DNA of 64,000 nucleotides from Roseiarcus sp037446355 (GCA_037446355.1 JBBIIT010000008.1:24885-88884); one strand, 5' to 3'. Positions 35,091 through 44,799 are shown, numbered from the stretch's first letter. Notes: generated by a model not told the origin, from the sequence alone. Translations and numbers: made by a program.

Positions 35091-37769
35091 TCACGCCGTC
35101 GAAGCCGCCTTCCTTCCCAGCGCCGCCTGCGCTGCCGCGAGACGGGCGATCGGAATACGGAACGGCGAGCAGGATACGTAGTCGAGCCCGACCGTCTCGC
35201 AGAAGGCGATGCTGGCGGGGTCGCCGCCGTGTTCGCCGCAGACCCCGAGCTTGATGTCGGGCCGCGTCGCGCGGCCGCCGCGCGCCGCCTGCTTGACGAG
35301 TTCGCCGACGCCTTCGACGTCGATGGTCACGAACGGGTCGGCGGGCAACAGGCCCTTCGCGGCGTATGAGCCAAGGAACGAGGCCGCGTCGTCTCGGCTG
35401 ACGCCGAGCGTCGTCTGCGTCAGATCGTTGGTGCCGAAGGAGAAGAATTGCGCGCTCTCGGCGATGTCAGCGGCGCGCAGAGCCGCGCGCGGCAGTTCGA
35501 TCATCGTGCCGACGGAATAGGGCACCGTGACGCCGGTCTCCTTCGCCACGATCTCGGCCATCGCGACGATGATCTTCTTCACCGCGTCGAGTTCGGGACG
35601 CCCCATCACCAGCGGCACCATGATTTCGGCGGTGACAGGCGTGCCGGTCTTGCGTCCAGCCTCGACCGCGCCCTCGAAGATCGCGCGCGCCTGCATCTCA
35701 GCGATTTCGGGATAGCGGATCGCCAGCCGTACGCCGCGAAAGCCGAGCATCGGATTGATCTCGTGCAATTCGGACGCGCGTGTACGCAACTTGTCGGCGC
35801 CGACGCCCATCGCCTTCGCCACTTCGTCGATTTCCGCGTCGGAGTGAGGCAGGAATTCGTGCAACGGCGGATCGAGCAGGCGGATCGTGACGGGAAGGCC
35901 ATGCATGATCTCGAACAGTTCGGCGAAATCCTTGCGCTGCATCGGCAACAGCTTGGCTAGCGCGGCGCGCCGCCCCTCTTCGCTGTCGGCGAGGATCATC
36001 TCGCGCACTGCGACGATGCGCTCGCCCTCGAAGAACATGTGCTCCGTGCGGCAGAGACCAATACCTTCCGCGCCGAAGCCGCGCGCGGTGCGCGCGTCGA
36101 GCGGAGTCTCGGCGTTGGCGCGCACCTTCATGCGGCGCACGCCGTCGGCCCACTGCATCAATGTCGCGAATTCGCCGGTCAGTTCCGGCTTCACCATCGG
36201 GATCGCGCCGGCGAGCACCTGGCCGTTGGCGCCGTCGATCGTCAGCACGTCGCCTTTCTTCAGCGTCTTGCCGCCGGCGGTCATTGTTTGCGCGGCATAG
36301 TCGATGCGGATCGCGCCGGCGCCGGAGACGCAGGGTTTGCCCATGCCGCGCGCGACGACGGCCGCGTGGCTCGTCATGCCGCCGCGCGTCGTCACGATGC
36401 CTTCCGAGGCGTGCATCCCGTGAATGTCCTCTGGCGAGGTCTCCACGCGCACCAGGATCGCCTTGCGTCCCTGCGCGCGCAATTGCTCGGCTTCGTCGGC
36501 CGAGAACACGATCTCGCCGCTCGCCGCGCCCGGCGAGGCCGGCAGGCCGACCGCGAGCGGTTCGCGCTTTACCGAGGGGTCGATGGTGGGATGCAGCAAC
36601 TGATCGAGCGCGGCCGGATCGACGCGGGTGATCGCGTCCTCCTTGCTGATGAGCCCTTCTCCCGCCATCTCGACGGCGATGCGCAGCGCGGCGCGCGCGG
36701 TGCGCTTGCCGTTGCGGGTCTGAAGCATCCACAGTTTGCCGCGTTCGACCGTGAATTCGAGATCCTGCATGTCGCGGTAATGCTTCTCCAGCAACTGCGT
36801 CGTCTCGACGAATTGTTTGAAGACTTCCGGCATGATCGCTTCGAGCGAGGGACGGTCCGAGCCCGCCGCCTTGCGCGCGATCTCGGTGATGTTCTGCGGC
36901 GTGCGGATGCCGGCGACGACGTCCTCGCCCTGGGCGTTGACGAGAAATTCGCCATACAGCTCCTTGGCGCCGGTCGAGGGATTGCGCGTGAAGGCGACGC
37001 CGGTGGCCGACGTCTCGCCCATGTTGCCGAACACCATCGCCTGCACGTTGACGGCGGTGCCCCAGTCGGCCGGAATGTTGTTGAGGCGACGATAGGTGAT
37101 CGCGCGCGCATTCATCCAGGAGGAGAACACCGCGCCCACCGCGCCCCAGAGCTGGTCGTGTGGATCCTGCGGAAACGGCTTGCCCGTCATCTCCTGCACC
37201 TTGGCCTTGTATTCGACGATAACCGCGCGCCAATCGTCGGCGGTAAGGTCGGTGTCGAGGTTGAGGCCCTTGCGGTCCTTGTAGTGTTCGAGGATGTCCT
37301 CGAAATTGTGGCTGTCCACTTCCAGGACGACGTTCGAATACATCTGGATGAATCGGCGATAGCTGTCGTAGGCGAAACGCTCGTCGCCCGAGGTCTTGGC
37401 GAGCGTCAGCACCGATTGATCGGTGAGGCCGAGATTGAGCACGGTGTCCATCATGCCCGGCATCGAGGCCCTGGCGCCCGAACGGACCGAGACCAGCAGC
37501 GGGTTGGTCGCGTCGCCGAATACGCGGTCGGTCTGGCGCCCGACGCTTTTCAGCGCCGTCTCGACTTCGCCCTTCAATTCCGGAGGATAGGTCTTCTCAT
37601 GCGCGTAGAAATAGGTGCAGACCTCGGTTGTAATGGTGAAGCCGGGCGGCACGGGAAGGCCGAGCGATGCCATTTCCCCGAGATTGGCGCCCTTGCCGCC
37701 GAGGAGGTTGCGCATCTCCCCTTTCCCCTCGGTCCGTTCGGCGCCGAAGGAATAGACCCATTTCGTCAT
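35091..37769 (-). CDS. ppdK: Pyruvate, phosphate dikinase
   Basis: Interconverts pyruvate + ATP + Pi and PEP + AMP + PPi in the cytoplasm. The 892-residue protein has the N-terminal ATP-grasp (KWVYSFG, LLGGKGANLGEMASLGLPVPPGF), the swivelling phospho-His domain (GGMTSHAAVVARGMGKPCV, about 462-480) and the PEP/pyruvate barrel ending in FSFGTNDLTQTTLG and CGEHGGDPASIAFC. Full length. In serine-cycle or C2-using alphaproteobacteria PPDK can make PEP from pyruvate, consistent with maeB and por genes here. It probably has its own promoter in the short spacer downstream of the HdeD-like gene. Confidence 0.97.
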   Translation of the reverse strand: MTKWVYSFGAERTEGKGEMRNLLGGKGANLGEMASLGLPVPPGFTITTEVCTYFYAHEKTYPPELKGEVETALKSVGRQTDRVFGDATNPLLVSVRSGARASMPGMMDTVLNLGLTDQSVLTLAKTSGDERFAYDSYRRFIQMYSNVVLEVDSHNFEDILEHYKDRKGLNLDTDLTADDWRAVIVEYKAKVQEMTGKPFPQDPHDQLWGAVGAVFSSWMNARAITYRRLNNIPADWGTAVNVQAMVFGNMGETSATGVAFTRNPSTGAKELYGEFLVNAQGEDVVAGIRTPQNITEIARKAAGSDRPSLEAIMPEVFKQFVETTQLLEKHYRDMQDLEFTVERGKLWMLQTRNGKRTARAALRIAVEMAGEGLISKEDAITRVDPAALDQLLHPTIDPSVKREPLAVGLPASPGAASGEIVFSADEAEQLRAQGRKAILVRVETSPEDIHGMHASEGIVTTRGGMTSHAAVVARGMGKPCVSGAGAIRIDYAAQTMTAGGKTLKKGDVLTIDGANGQVLAGAIPMVKPELTGEFATLMQWADGVRRMKVRANAETPLDARTARGFGAEGIGLCRTEHMFFEGERIVAVREMILADSEEGRRAALAKLLPMQRKDFAELFEIMHGLPVTIRLLDPPLHEFLPHSDAEIDEVAKAMGVGADKLRTRASELHEINPMLGFRGVRLAIRYPEIAEMQARAIFEGAVEAGRKTGTPVTAEIMVPLVMGRPELDAVKKIIVAMAEIVAKETGVTVPYSVGTMIELPRAALRAADIAESAQFFSFGTNDLTQTTLGVSRDDAASFLGSYAAKGLLPADPFVTIDVEGVGELVKQAARGGRATRPDIKLGVCGEHGGDPASIAFCETVGLDYVSCSPFRIPIARLAAAQAALGRKAASTA

Positions 37770-37805
37770 GAAAAGCTCCAGATATGGCCGGATCGCGACT
37801 CGCGG

Positions 37806-38384
37806 TCACTTGTGCGCGCGCAGTCCCATACCAAAAGACACCCAGCCCGCGCCATGAAACAATAGATCAACGCCCAATAACGTTCCAAGAACGTAAAAAC
37901 TGTTCAAGGGCCATTGCACGACGATGATGAGGCCCAGAAGGAATGTCACCGCAGCCGCCACGAAAACCATCACGCGCGACTGCACGGCGGGAAGCTGAAA
38001 TCCGAGATAGGCGCGCACGACGGCCGCCGCGATCAGCCCAGCGCCGAGAAAAAGGGTCATTATGACCGCCGCCGGACCGGGAAGCAGGATGCACAGAACG
38101 CCCGTGACGATATAGAGCAATCCGCCGAGCACCCAAAGGAAAAACCGGCCCCAACCCTGCGCGTGCATTCCGACGCCGATTTCCGCCGCGCCGGCGACGA
38201 GGAAAAGGACGCCGTTGAGCGTCACCATCGCGAGGGTCGAAACCGCAGCGAAAGCGAGCGAGGCGGCGCCCAGTACGACCAGCAATACGCCGAAGGCGAC
38301 GATAGCGCCCCATTTGTGTCGCAATCGTTCGACAGCGGCGCCCAGACTATGCGGAGGTTGCGGCGAGGAGTCGGTGTTTGTCAC
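37806..38384 (-). CDS. HdeD family (DUF308) membrane protein
   Basis: A 192-residue inner-membrane protein with six predicted transmembrane helices arranged as DUF308 repeats (for instance GVLLVVLGAASLAFA and LGGLLYIVTGVLCILLPG). HdeD is linked to acid tolerance in enteric bacteria; the role in alphaproteobacteria is not established. It lies between hrcA upstream and ppdK downstream, all on the same strand. Confidence 0.87.
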   Translation of the reverse strand: MTNTDSSPQPPHSLGAAVERLRHKWGAIVAFGVLLVVLGAASLAFAAVSTLAMVTLNGVLFLVAGAAEIGVGMHAQGWGRFFLWVLGGLLYIVTGVLCILLPGPAAVIMTLFLGAGLIAAAVVRAYLGFQLPAVQSRVMVFVAAAVTFLLGLIIVVQWPLNSFYVLGTLLGVDLLFHGAGWVSFGMGLRAHK

Positions 38385-38432
38385 TGGGAAGCTCCGTAAC
38401 GCGGTTTGGTATTGAACGTTCGCGGACCGTCG

Positions 38433-39530
38433 TCAGCGCGTCCGCTTGAGGTCGCCGAGCACCTGCGCGGCGTATTCGACCATCGGAACGATGCGGCCGT
38501 AGTTGAGCCGCGTCGGGCCGATGACGCCGAGCACGCCGGCGACGCGCTGGTCGCCCGCGCGCAACGGCGCCGCGATCATCGACGAACCCGAGAGCGAGAA
38601 CAGCTTGTTTTCAGAGCCGATGAAGATCTTTACGCCCTCGCCCGCCTCGGCGCGATGCAGAAGGTCGATGACGTCGGTTTGGGTTTCAAGGTCTGCGAAC
38701 AGCAGTCGGATGCGCTCCAGATCGTCCTCGGCCTTGACGTCGCCGATAAGGTTGGCCTGGCCTCTGACAATCAATTGCTGGCCCGCTCCTTCGACGCCGG
38801 CCCAGGAAGCAAGTCCGGAATCGACGAGGCGTGCGGCGAGCGCGTCGAGTTCGCCGCGCGCGGCCTCGCGCGCTCTTTCGATCTCGCCGCGCGCCTCGGA
38901 GACCGTTCGCCCGCGCACATGCGCGTTGAGATAGTTGCTCGCCTCGGTCAGCGCGGAAGCCGGCAATCCAGCGGGTGTGGCGACGATGCGGTTCTCGACC
39001 GAACCATCCTCGCCGACCAGCACCGCCATCGCCCGCTCGGGGTCGAGGCGGACGAATTCGATGTGCTTAAGGCGGATATTGTCCTTGCTGGTCAGCACGA
39101 CGCCGGCGCCGCGCGTGAGGTCGGACAACAATGTCGTCGTTTGGGCGAGCGCGCTCTCGAAGCCGCCCTCCTCAGCCGCCGCGCGCACCTGGTTATCGAT
39201 GCGCGCGCGCTCCTCGCGCGCGAGGCCGCCGAATTCGAGCAACGCATCGACATAGAAGCGCAGGCCGCTCTGGGTCGGCAGCCGCCCGGCGCTGGTGTGC
39301 GGCGCGTAGATGAGGCCAAGCTCTTCGAGATCCTGCATCACGTTGCGCACGGAAGCGGGCGACAGCGACATCGGCAGCAAGCGCGAAAGCATTCGCGAGC
39401 CGACGGGCTCGCCGCTCGCCAGATAGGAATCGACGATGCGGCGAAAGATTTCGCGCGAGCGCGCGTCGAGCGCGGCAAGCGCGCGAGGCTCGGCGGGTCT
39501 ATCCTGCGGCGCGGTCATCGAGGCGAACAT
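38433..39530 (-). CDS. hrcA: Heat-inducible transcription repressor HrcA
   Basis: Repressor of class I heat-shock genes through CIRCE operators. The 365-residue product has an N-terminal winged helix (DARSREIFRRIVDSYLASGE, SLSPASVRNVMQDLEELG), TSAGRLPTQSGLRFYVD, and the C-terminal domain ending in GVIGPTRLNYGRIVPMVEY. Start at 39530 or, four residues later, at 39518; no strong ribosome binding site separates them. The same frame stays open far upstream antisense to the next gene, but that extension is not coding. grpE, the usual downstream partner, is absent, and no CIRCE repeat is seen in the window. Confidence 0.95.
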   Translation of the reverse strand: MFASMTAPQDRPAEPRALAALDARSREIFRRIVDSYLASGEPVGSRMLSRLLPMSLSPASVRNVMQDLEELGLIYAPHTSAGRLPTQSGLRFYVDALLEFGGLAREERARIDNQVRAAAEEGGFESALAQTTTLLSDLTRGAGVVLTSKDNIRLKHIEFVRLDPERAMAVLVGEDGSVENRIVATPAGLPASALTEASNYLNAHVRGRTVSEARGEIERAREAARGELDALAARLVDSGLASWAGVEGAGQQLIVRGQANLIGDVKAEDDLERIRLLFADLETQTDVIDLLHRAEAGEGVKIFIGSENKLFSLSGSSMIAAPLRAGDQRVAGVLGVIGPTRLNYGRIVPMVEYAAQVLGDLKRTR

Positions 39531-39647
39531 GGCGGTTTCGCCGCGGGCGCGCAAGCGGCGGGCGCGGCGTCCGTGAAAGCATTGCTCCGCCGAGCGCGAG
39601 GCGCCACAAATGAGCCGAGCCCTTCGCCTCCATACGGATGATTCTCG

Positions 39648-41330
39648 ATGCCGACCCCTTCGCCCCGCACTGGCGGGAAGATTCTCGTCGATCAACTCGT
39701 CGCGCAGGGCGTCTCGCGCGTCTATTGCGTGCCGGGCGAATCCTATCTTGCCGCACTCGATGCGCTCTATGATTCCGGCGTCGAGGTCACGGTCTGCCGG
39801 CAGGAGGCCGGGGCGGCGATGATGGCGGCCACACAAGGCCGGCTTTCGCAACGGCCTGGGGTCTGTTTCGTCACGCGCGGACCCGGCGCCACCAACGCCG
39901 CGCATGGAATTCATATCGCCGAACACGATAGCGCGCCGATGATTCTTTTCATCGGTCAGGTCGAGCGCAAGATGCTGGGGCGCGGCGCGTTTCAGGAAAT
40001 GGACTATCGCGCCTTTTTCGGTTCGATCTGCAAATGGGTGACGCAGATCGACGACGCCGCGCAAATTCCCGAGGTCGTGCAGCGCGCGTTCCACATCGCG
40101 ATGCAAGGGCGCCCCGGTCCGGTCGCGATCTCGCTGCCCGAGGACATGCTGATCGATCTCGCGGAAGTCATTGATGCGCCGCGCACGGAACCGGTCGCTA
40201 TTTGGCCGGGCCAAACCCAGATGGCGGAATTGCAGAAGATGCTGTGGGCGGCCGAGAGCCCGGTCGCGATTCTCGGCGGCCCCGGCTGGACGCAGAAAGC
40301 GAGCGCCGCCGCGCTGCGCTTCGCGGAGCGCTTCGATCTGCCCTTGGTCGCTTCGTTCCGCCGCGCCAGCGTCATCGACGCCGAGCATCCCAACTACGCC
40401 GGCGAGATCGGCCTTTCGCCCAACCCGAAGCTGAAGGAGCGGTTGGAAACAGCCGATCTCATCTTGTTGATCGGCGGGCGCATGTCGGAAGCCGCTTCTC
40501 AGGCCTATACATTGCTCGCGATCCCGGCGCCGAGGCAGAAGCTCGTCCATGTCCATCCCGATCCCGACGAGATCGGCCGCAACTATCATCCGAGTCTTGG
40601 GATCGTGGCCACCGCGCCCGCCTTCGCCGCCGCGCTCGAAGGCCTGCAACCGCCGACCGCGATCGCCTGGGCCGAGACCACGCGGCGAGCGCGCGCCGAA
40701 TATCTGGCCTGGAGCGATGAGGCGCCTGAGGCGCCCGGCCGCGTGCAGGTCAGCCAGATCATGTTCACGCTGCGCCGCCGCGCGCCCGACGCGATCTTCA
40801 CCAACGGCGCCGGCAATTTCGCGATCTGGCCTGGGCGCTTTCTGCGCTTTCGCAAGGTCGAGCAGCAGATCGGACCGACGGGAGGCTCGATGGGTTTCGG
40901 CGTCCCCGCCGCGATCGCGGCCCAACAGATGTTCGCCGGCCGCACCGTCGTCTGTTTCTCGGGCGACGGCGACTTCCTGATGAACGGCCAGGAATTCGCG
41001 ACCGCTGTGCAGTACGATCTGCCCATCGTCATCCTGGTGATGGACAACGGAATCTACGGCACGATCCGGATGCATCAGGAGCGCGAATATCCGGGTCGCG
41101 TCGTCGCCTCGCGTTTGCGCAATCCCGATTTCGCGGCCTACGCGCGGGCGTTCGGCGGCCACGGCGAGACGGTCGAGACGACCGAGGATTTCGAACCCGC
41201 TTTCGAGCGCGCGCTCGCCTCGAAGCGGCCTTCGATCCTGCACATCAAGATCGATCCCGAGGCGATCACGCCGACGACGACGCTGACCGCGATCCGCCAA
41301 GCCGCGCTGAAGCGCAGCGCCGCCACGTGA
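39648..41330 (+). CDS. Thiamine-diphosphate enzyme, acetolactate synthase-like large subunit
   Basis: A 560-residue ThDP enzyme with three domains. The N-terminal PYR domain has the cofactor-activating Glu53 (CRQEAGAAMMA), followed by the central domain, and the C-terminal PP domain carries GDGDFLMNGQEF (about 441-452) with DNGIYGTIRMHQ. It resembles the acetolactate synthase/benzoylformate decarboxylase/oxalyl-CoA decarboxylase superfamily; no small regulatory IlvN subunit gene is adjacent, so it is probably not the biosynthetic AHAS. Substrate uncertain. Divergent from hrcA. Confidence 0.88.
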   Translation: MPTPSPRTGGKILVDQLVAQGVSRVYCVPGESYLAALDALYDSGVEVTVCRQEAGAAMMAATQGRLSQRPGVCFVTRGPGATNAAHGIHIAEHDSAPMILFIGQVERKMLGRGAFQEMDYRAFFGSICKWVTQIDDAAQIPEVVQRAFHIAMQGRPGPVAISLPEDMLIDLAEVIDAPRTEPVAIWPGQTQMAELQKMLWAAESPVAILGGPGWTQKASAAALRFAERFDLPLVASFRRASVIDAEHPNYAGEIGLSPNPKLKERLETADLILLIGGRMSEAASQAYTLLAIPAPRQKLVHVHPDPDEIGRNYHPSLGIVATAPAFAAALEGLQPPTAIAWAETTRRARAEYLAWSDEAPEAPGRVQVSQIMFTLRRRAPDAIFTNGAGNFAIWPGRFLRFRKVEQQIGPTGGSMGFGVPAAIAAQQMFAGRTVVCFSGDGDFLMNGQEFATAVQYDLPIVILVMDNGIYGTIRMHQEREYPGRVVASRLRNPDFAAYARAFGGHGETVETTEDFEPAFERALASKRPSILHIKIDPEAITPTTTLTAIRQAALKRSAAT

Positions 41331-41357
41331 ACGCGCGCCGCGAAAGGGCGCCGGCCC

Positions 41358-42119
41358 ATGCCTGAGAGCGGACCGATGTTCGCGCTCGTGCTCGTCGGCG
41401 CGGCGTTGGCGGGATTCGCGCAGGGCGTGTCCGGCTTCGCCTTCAGCATGATCGCGCTCAGCGTCTGGGCGTGGGCTTTGGCGCCGCAGGTGGCGGCGCC
41501 GCTCGCGGTCTGCGGCGCATTGCTCGGGCAGATCGCGAGTCTCTTTTCGGTGCGCGGCGGTTTCGATCTCAGACGCATCGCTCCGTTCGTCGTCGGCGGC
41601 GCTCTCGGCGTGCCGCTCGGCGTGTTCGCGCTGCATAACATCGACCCCTTGCGCTTCAAGCTCGCGATCGGATTGCTGCTGACGCTTTACAGCCTCTACG
41701 GCCTGCGGACGCCCTCGTTTCCCAAAGTGAAGCGCGGCGGCGCCGGGCTCGACGCATTCGTCGGCGTGATCGGCGGGTTCTTGGGCGGGCTGGGCGGAAT
41801 GTCGGGCAGCGTGCCGGCGATCTGGACCCAGCTTCGCGGCTGGAAGCGGGATCTCAGACGCGCGACGATGCAGGTTTACAACATCGCGATGCATGTCCTG
41901 ACGCTCACGGTCTATTGGCGCACCGGCACGCTGGAGGCGAGCGCGCTGTCGCTGTTCGCCTGGACGGCGCCCGCGATGTTGATCCCGGCGATCGTCGGCG
42001 CGCGGCTCTATCATGGCTTCAGCGAGCGCACGTTCAATCGCATCGTGCTGCTGCTGCTGCTGGCGTCAGGCGCCGGTTTGCTCTACGGCGCGGGACACGC
42101 GCTCTGGCGCTCGAAATAG
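41358..42119 (+). CDS. TauE/SafE family permease
   Basis: A 253-residue integral membrane protein with about eight helices in two repeats (AGFAQGVSGFAFSMIALS, and later GGFLGGLGGMSGSVPAIW). Members export sulfite, sulfoacetate or related small organic anions. It starts 28 bases after the ThDP-enzyme gene and ends 9 bases before the next, so it is part of the same probable operon. Confidence 0.88.
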   Translation: MPESGPMFALVLVGAALAGFAQGVSGFAFSMIALSVWAWALAPQVAAPLAVCGALLGQIASLFSVRGGFDLRRIAPFVVGGALGVPLGVFALHNIDPLRFKLAIGLLLTLYSLYGLRTPSFPKVKRGGAGLDAFVGVIGGFLGGLGGMSGSVPAIWTQLRGWKRDLRRATMQVYNIAMHVLTLTVYWRTGTLEASALSLFAWTAPAMLIPAIVGARLYHGFSERTFNRIVLLLLLASGAGLLYGAGHALWRSK

Positions 42120-42127
42120 AGTAGGAC

Positions 42128-43000
42128 ATGAACGCCGACGAAGCCCTGAGACAATTCGCCGAAGCGCCGGAGATTCCGCGCGAGGCGCTGCAATGGTCGC
42201 TCGATCATTGGGACGAAGCCTCGCCGCGTTTCATCGCCCGGCTGCGCGCGGCGGCGTCGGGCGCGCGCGCCGCCGAATCGGAAGCGATGTTTTATGTCGT
42301 GCATCTTTGCGGCGAGAAACGCGACGCGCGCGCTTATTCGCCGCTCTGTCGCTGGATCGCCAGCGATCCGCAATTCGGCGAATGGTTCGGCGACGCGACG
42401 GCGCAGACGTTGCCGGGTCTCCTCATCAATCTCTGCGACGGCGACACCGAGCCGTTGCGCGCGTTGATCGCCGCCGAACGCGCCGATCCCTTCGCGCGTG
42501 GGGCGGCGCTCGACGCGCTCGCCTATCTCACGCGCGCGAAAGGCGTGTTCAGCGACGAGGAAATGCGCGCGTTTCTCGCCGAGGCGATGAACGAGCTAGC
42601 GCCGCGCGGCCCGAGTCCGATCTGGAGCGCGTGGGCCTTCGCGGTGGCCGAGTTAGGTTATGAATCGATGCGCGCCGACGTCGCGCGCGTCTTCGCCAAA
42701 GGCTGGATCGATCGCGAGGACGCCATACTCGAAGATTTCTATCGCGTCCTGGCGCTTGCGCGTCGCGACGCCGACGGTCTCGCAGCCTTCAAAGAGGCGC
42801 GTATCGGGCCGTTCGGCTCGACGATCGCGACACTCGAAAGCTGGGCGCAACCTTTGGACGGGGAGGGCGGGGGACCCGATGCGGGCGACTACGGCGCGCC
42901 CGAGGCGCCGTTCGTCAATCCGTTGCGCGAAGTCGGCCGTAACGATCCGTGTCCGTGCGGCAGCGGCAAGAAATTCAAGAAATGTTGTCTCGCCGCCTGA
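42128..43000 (+). CDS. DUF1186-like protein with C-terminal SEC-C zinc motif
   Basis: A 290-residue cytoplasmic protein. The first 250 residues are helical and HEAT-like (repeated short helices with many Ala/Arg/Glu); the last 20 form a SEC-C motif, GRNDPCPCGSGKKFKKCC, which binds zinc as in SecA. The function is unknown; SEC-C proteins often contact nucleic acid or ribosomes. Part of the same-strand run with the TauE/SafE and CoA-transferase genes. Confidence 0.85.
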   Translation: MNADEALRQFAEAPEIPREALQWSLDHWDEASPRFIARLRAAASGARAAESEAMFYVVHLCGEKRDARAYSPLCRWIASDPQFGEWFGDATAQTLPGLLINLCDGDTEPLRALIAAERADPFARGAALDALAYLTRAKGVFSDEEMRAFLAEAMNELAPRGPSPIWSAWAFAVAELGYESMRADVARVFAKGWIDREDAILEDFYRVLALARRDADGLAAFKEARIGPFGSTIATLESWAQPLDGEGGGPDAGDYGAPEAPFVNPLREVGRNDPCPCGSGKKFKKCCLAA

Positions 43001-43041
43001 TCTCACGCTAATCGGATAGGAAAGGGGCGGGGGGAACGTTC

Positions 43042-44181
43042 ATGGGGCCGCTGCAAGGACTTCGCGTTGTCGAAATGGCGGGTCTCGGCCCGGCGCCGTT
43101 CACGGGCATGATCCTCTCCGATCTCGGCGCCGACGTCATCCGAATTGACCGCAAGGCGGCGGCTTCGGGAGACGATTTCGATAAAGTGAAAAGTCCGAAT
43201 TTCATCGACCGCGGCCGCCGTTCGATTGCGTTCGATCTCAAGAAGCCGGAGGCGGTCGCGGCGGCGCTCGACCTGATCGCCGGCGCCGATGCGCTGATCG
43301 AGGGCTTCCGGCCCGGCGTGATGGAGCGTCTCGGCCTAGGGCCGGACATCTGTCTCGCACGCAATCCTCGGCTCATCTATGGCCGCATCACCGGCTGGGG
43401 CCAGCACGGCCCGCTTTCGCAGACGGCCGGCCACGACATCAACTATATCGCGCTCACGGGCGCGCTGCACGCCATCGGCAAGGCCGAGGCGCCGACGCCG
43501 CCGCTCAATCTGGTCGGCGATTTCGGCGGCGGCGCGATGCTTCTCGCCTTTGGCGTGATGTGCGCGCTGTGGGAAGCGCAACGTTCCGGACGCGGGCAGG
43601 TCATCGACGCGGCGATGACCGACGGCGCCGCGCTGCTGATGACGATGATGATGAGCTTCAAGGCGGCCGGGAGGTGGCGCGACGAGCGCGAGGCGAATCT
43701 GCTCGACGGCGGCGCGCCGTTCTACGGGACGTATCGCTGCAAGGACGGCAAGTTCGTCGCCGTCGGCGCGCTGGAGCCGCAGTTCTTCGACGCGCTGATC
43801 CTCGGGCTGGCGCTCGATCCCAAGGATTTCGCCGACCGCTGGAACCCGCGCGCCTGGCCTGGGCTGCGCGCGCGGCTTGAGGCGGCCTTCGCGACCCGCA
43901 CGCGCGACGAATGGGCGGAACGCTTCGGGCCGACCGACGCTTGCGTGTCGCCGGTGCTGGCGCTCGGCGAAGCGGCCGCGCATCAGCACAATGCAGCGCG
44001 CGCGACGTTCATTTCCGCCGACGGCGGCGCGCAGCCGGCGCCCGCGCCGAGGTTCTCGCGCACGCCCACTCGCGCGCCCGCGCCCGCGCCCGATCTTGGC
44101 GCGCACGGCGAGGAAATACTCGCCGAGCGCGGATTTTCGGCCGAGCGGATCGAGGCGCTGAAAGCCTCGGGCGCTTTCTGA
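43042..44181 (+). CDS. CaiB/BaiF family CoA-transferase, alpha-methylacyl-CoA racemase type
   Basis: A 379-residue family III CoA-transferase fold protein. MGPLQGLRVVEMAGLGPAPF is the typical start of alpha-methylacyl-CoA racemases, followed by ADVIRIDR, LIEGFRPGVMERLGLGPD, GQHGPLSQTAGHDINY and GGGAMLLAFGV. Racemisation of 2-methylacyl-CoA thioesters is the best-known role; other members transfer CoA. It would suit branched-chain or methyl-branched acyl-CoA breakdown. No other beta-oxidation gene is adjacent. Confidence 0.88.
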   Translation: MGPLQGLRVVEMAGLGPAPFTGMILSDLGADVIRIDRKAAASGDDFDKVKSPNFIDRGRRSIAFDLKKPEAVAAALDLIAGADALIEGFRPGVMERLGLGPDICLARNPRLIYGRITGWGQHGPLSQTAGHDINYIALTGALHAIGKAEAPTPPLNLVGDFGGGAMLLAFGVMCALWEAQRSGRGQVIDAAMTDGAALLMTMMMSFKAAGRWRDEREANLLDGGAPFYGTYRCKDGKFVAVGALEPQFFDALILGLALDPKDFADRWNPRAWPGLRARLEAAFATRTRDEWAERFGPTDACVSPVLALGEAAAHQHNAARATFISADGGAQPAPAPRFSRTPTRAPAPAPDLGAHGEEILAERGFSAERIEALKASGAF

Positions 44182-44196
44182 GCCCCCAGGCGCAGC

Positions 44197-44799
44197 TCAC
44201 GCCCGCCCGTGCGAATTCGCCCAGTCGAGCGCCTGTTCGAGGCGGTCGTTGCCCCAGAAGATTTCGCCGTCGGCGGTGACGACGCACGGCGCGCCGGGAA
44301 GGCCGAGCGATTTGGCCTTCGCGCATTCGGCCTTGAGGCGTTCCTTGTTCGGGCCGTCCTCGGCGCGCGCGAACGTGGCGGCCGCGTCGAGGCCGAGGCT
44401 CTCCAGTATCTGCGCGATCACCGTGCGATCGGAGATCGACCGCCCTTCGCCGAATTCGGCGGAATAGAGCGCACGCGAAAACCTCGCGCGATCCTCGCCC
44501 TCGAGCGCGAGCGCGACGCGCGCGGCGAGCAGGGTATTTTGCGGGAACGGTTCGGGGCGCTTCAGCGGCAGACTGAGCGCATCGCAGATGCGCTGCAAAT
44601 CGCGCCACATATAGCGGCCTTTGACGGGATAGATGTTGAAGGGCGAGTCGCGCCAACCATTGTCGGCGAACAGCGGCCCCAACAAGAAAGGGCGCCAGAT
44701 GATGCTGACGCCCCGGGCCGCCGCCAGCGCCTCGAGTCGCATGGCGGCGGGATAGGAATAGGTGCTAGCAAACTCGTACCAAAAATCCACACTCCCCAT
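44197..44799 (-). CDS. 2-hydroxychromene-2-carboxylate isomerase-like (DsbA-fold/GST kappa)
   Basis: A 200-residue cytoplasmic DsbA-fold protein. VDFWYEFASTYSYPAAMR is the family start with the catalytic Ser in place of Cys; WRPFLLGPLFADNGW, KGRYMWRDLQR and GLPGAPCVV with the cis-Pro follow. Members isomerise 2-hydroxychromene-2-carboxylate in naphthalene catabolism or act as GSH-dependent isomerases; without catabolic neighbours the substrate is open. It converges on the CoA-transferase gene, with 15 bases between the two stops. Confidence 0.88.
   Translation of the reverse strand: MGSVDFWYEFASTYSYPAAMRLEALAAARGVSIIWRPFLLGPLFADNGWRDSPFNIYPVKGRYMWRDLQRICDALSLPLKRPEPFPQNTLLAARVALALEGEDRARFSRALYSAEFGEGRSISDRTVIAQILESLGLDAAATFARAEDGPNKERLKAECAKAKSLGLPGAPCVVTADGEIFWGNDRLEQALDWANSHGRA

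Noticed and set aside
39531..42014. Minus-strand frame open far upstream of hrcA (total 1193 codons)
   Set aside because: It is antisense to the ThDP enzyme and TauE/SafE genes; composition is arginine-rich and non-homologous, typical of GC-rich shadow frames. HrcA starts at 39530.
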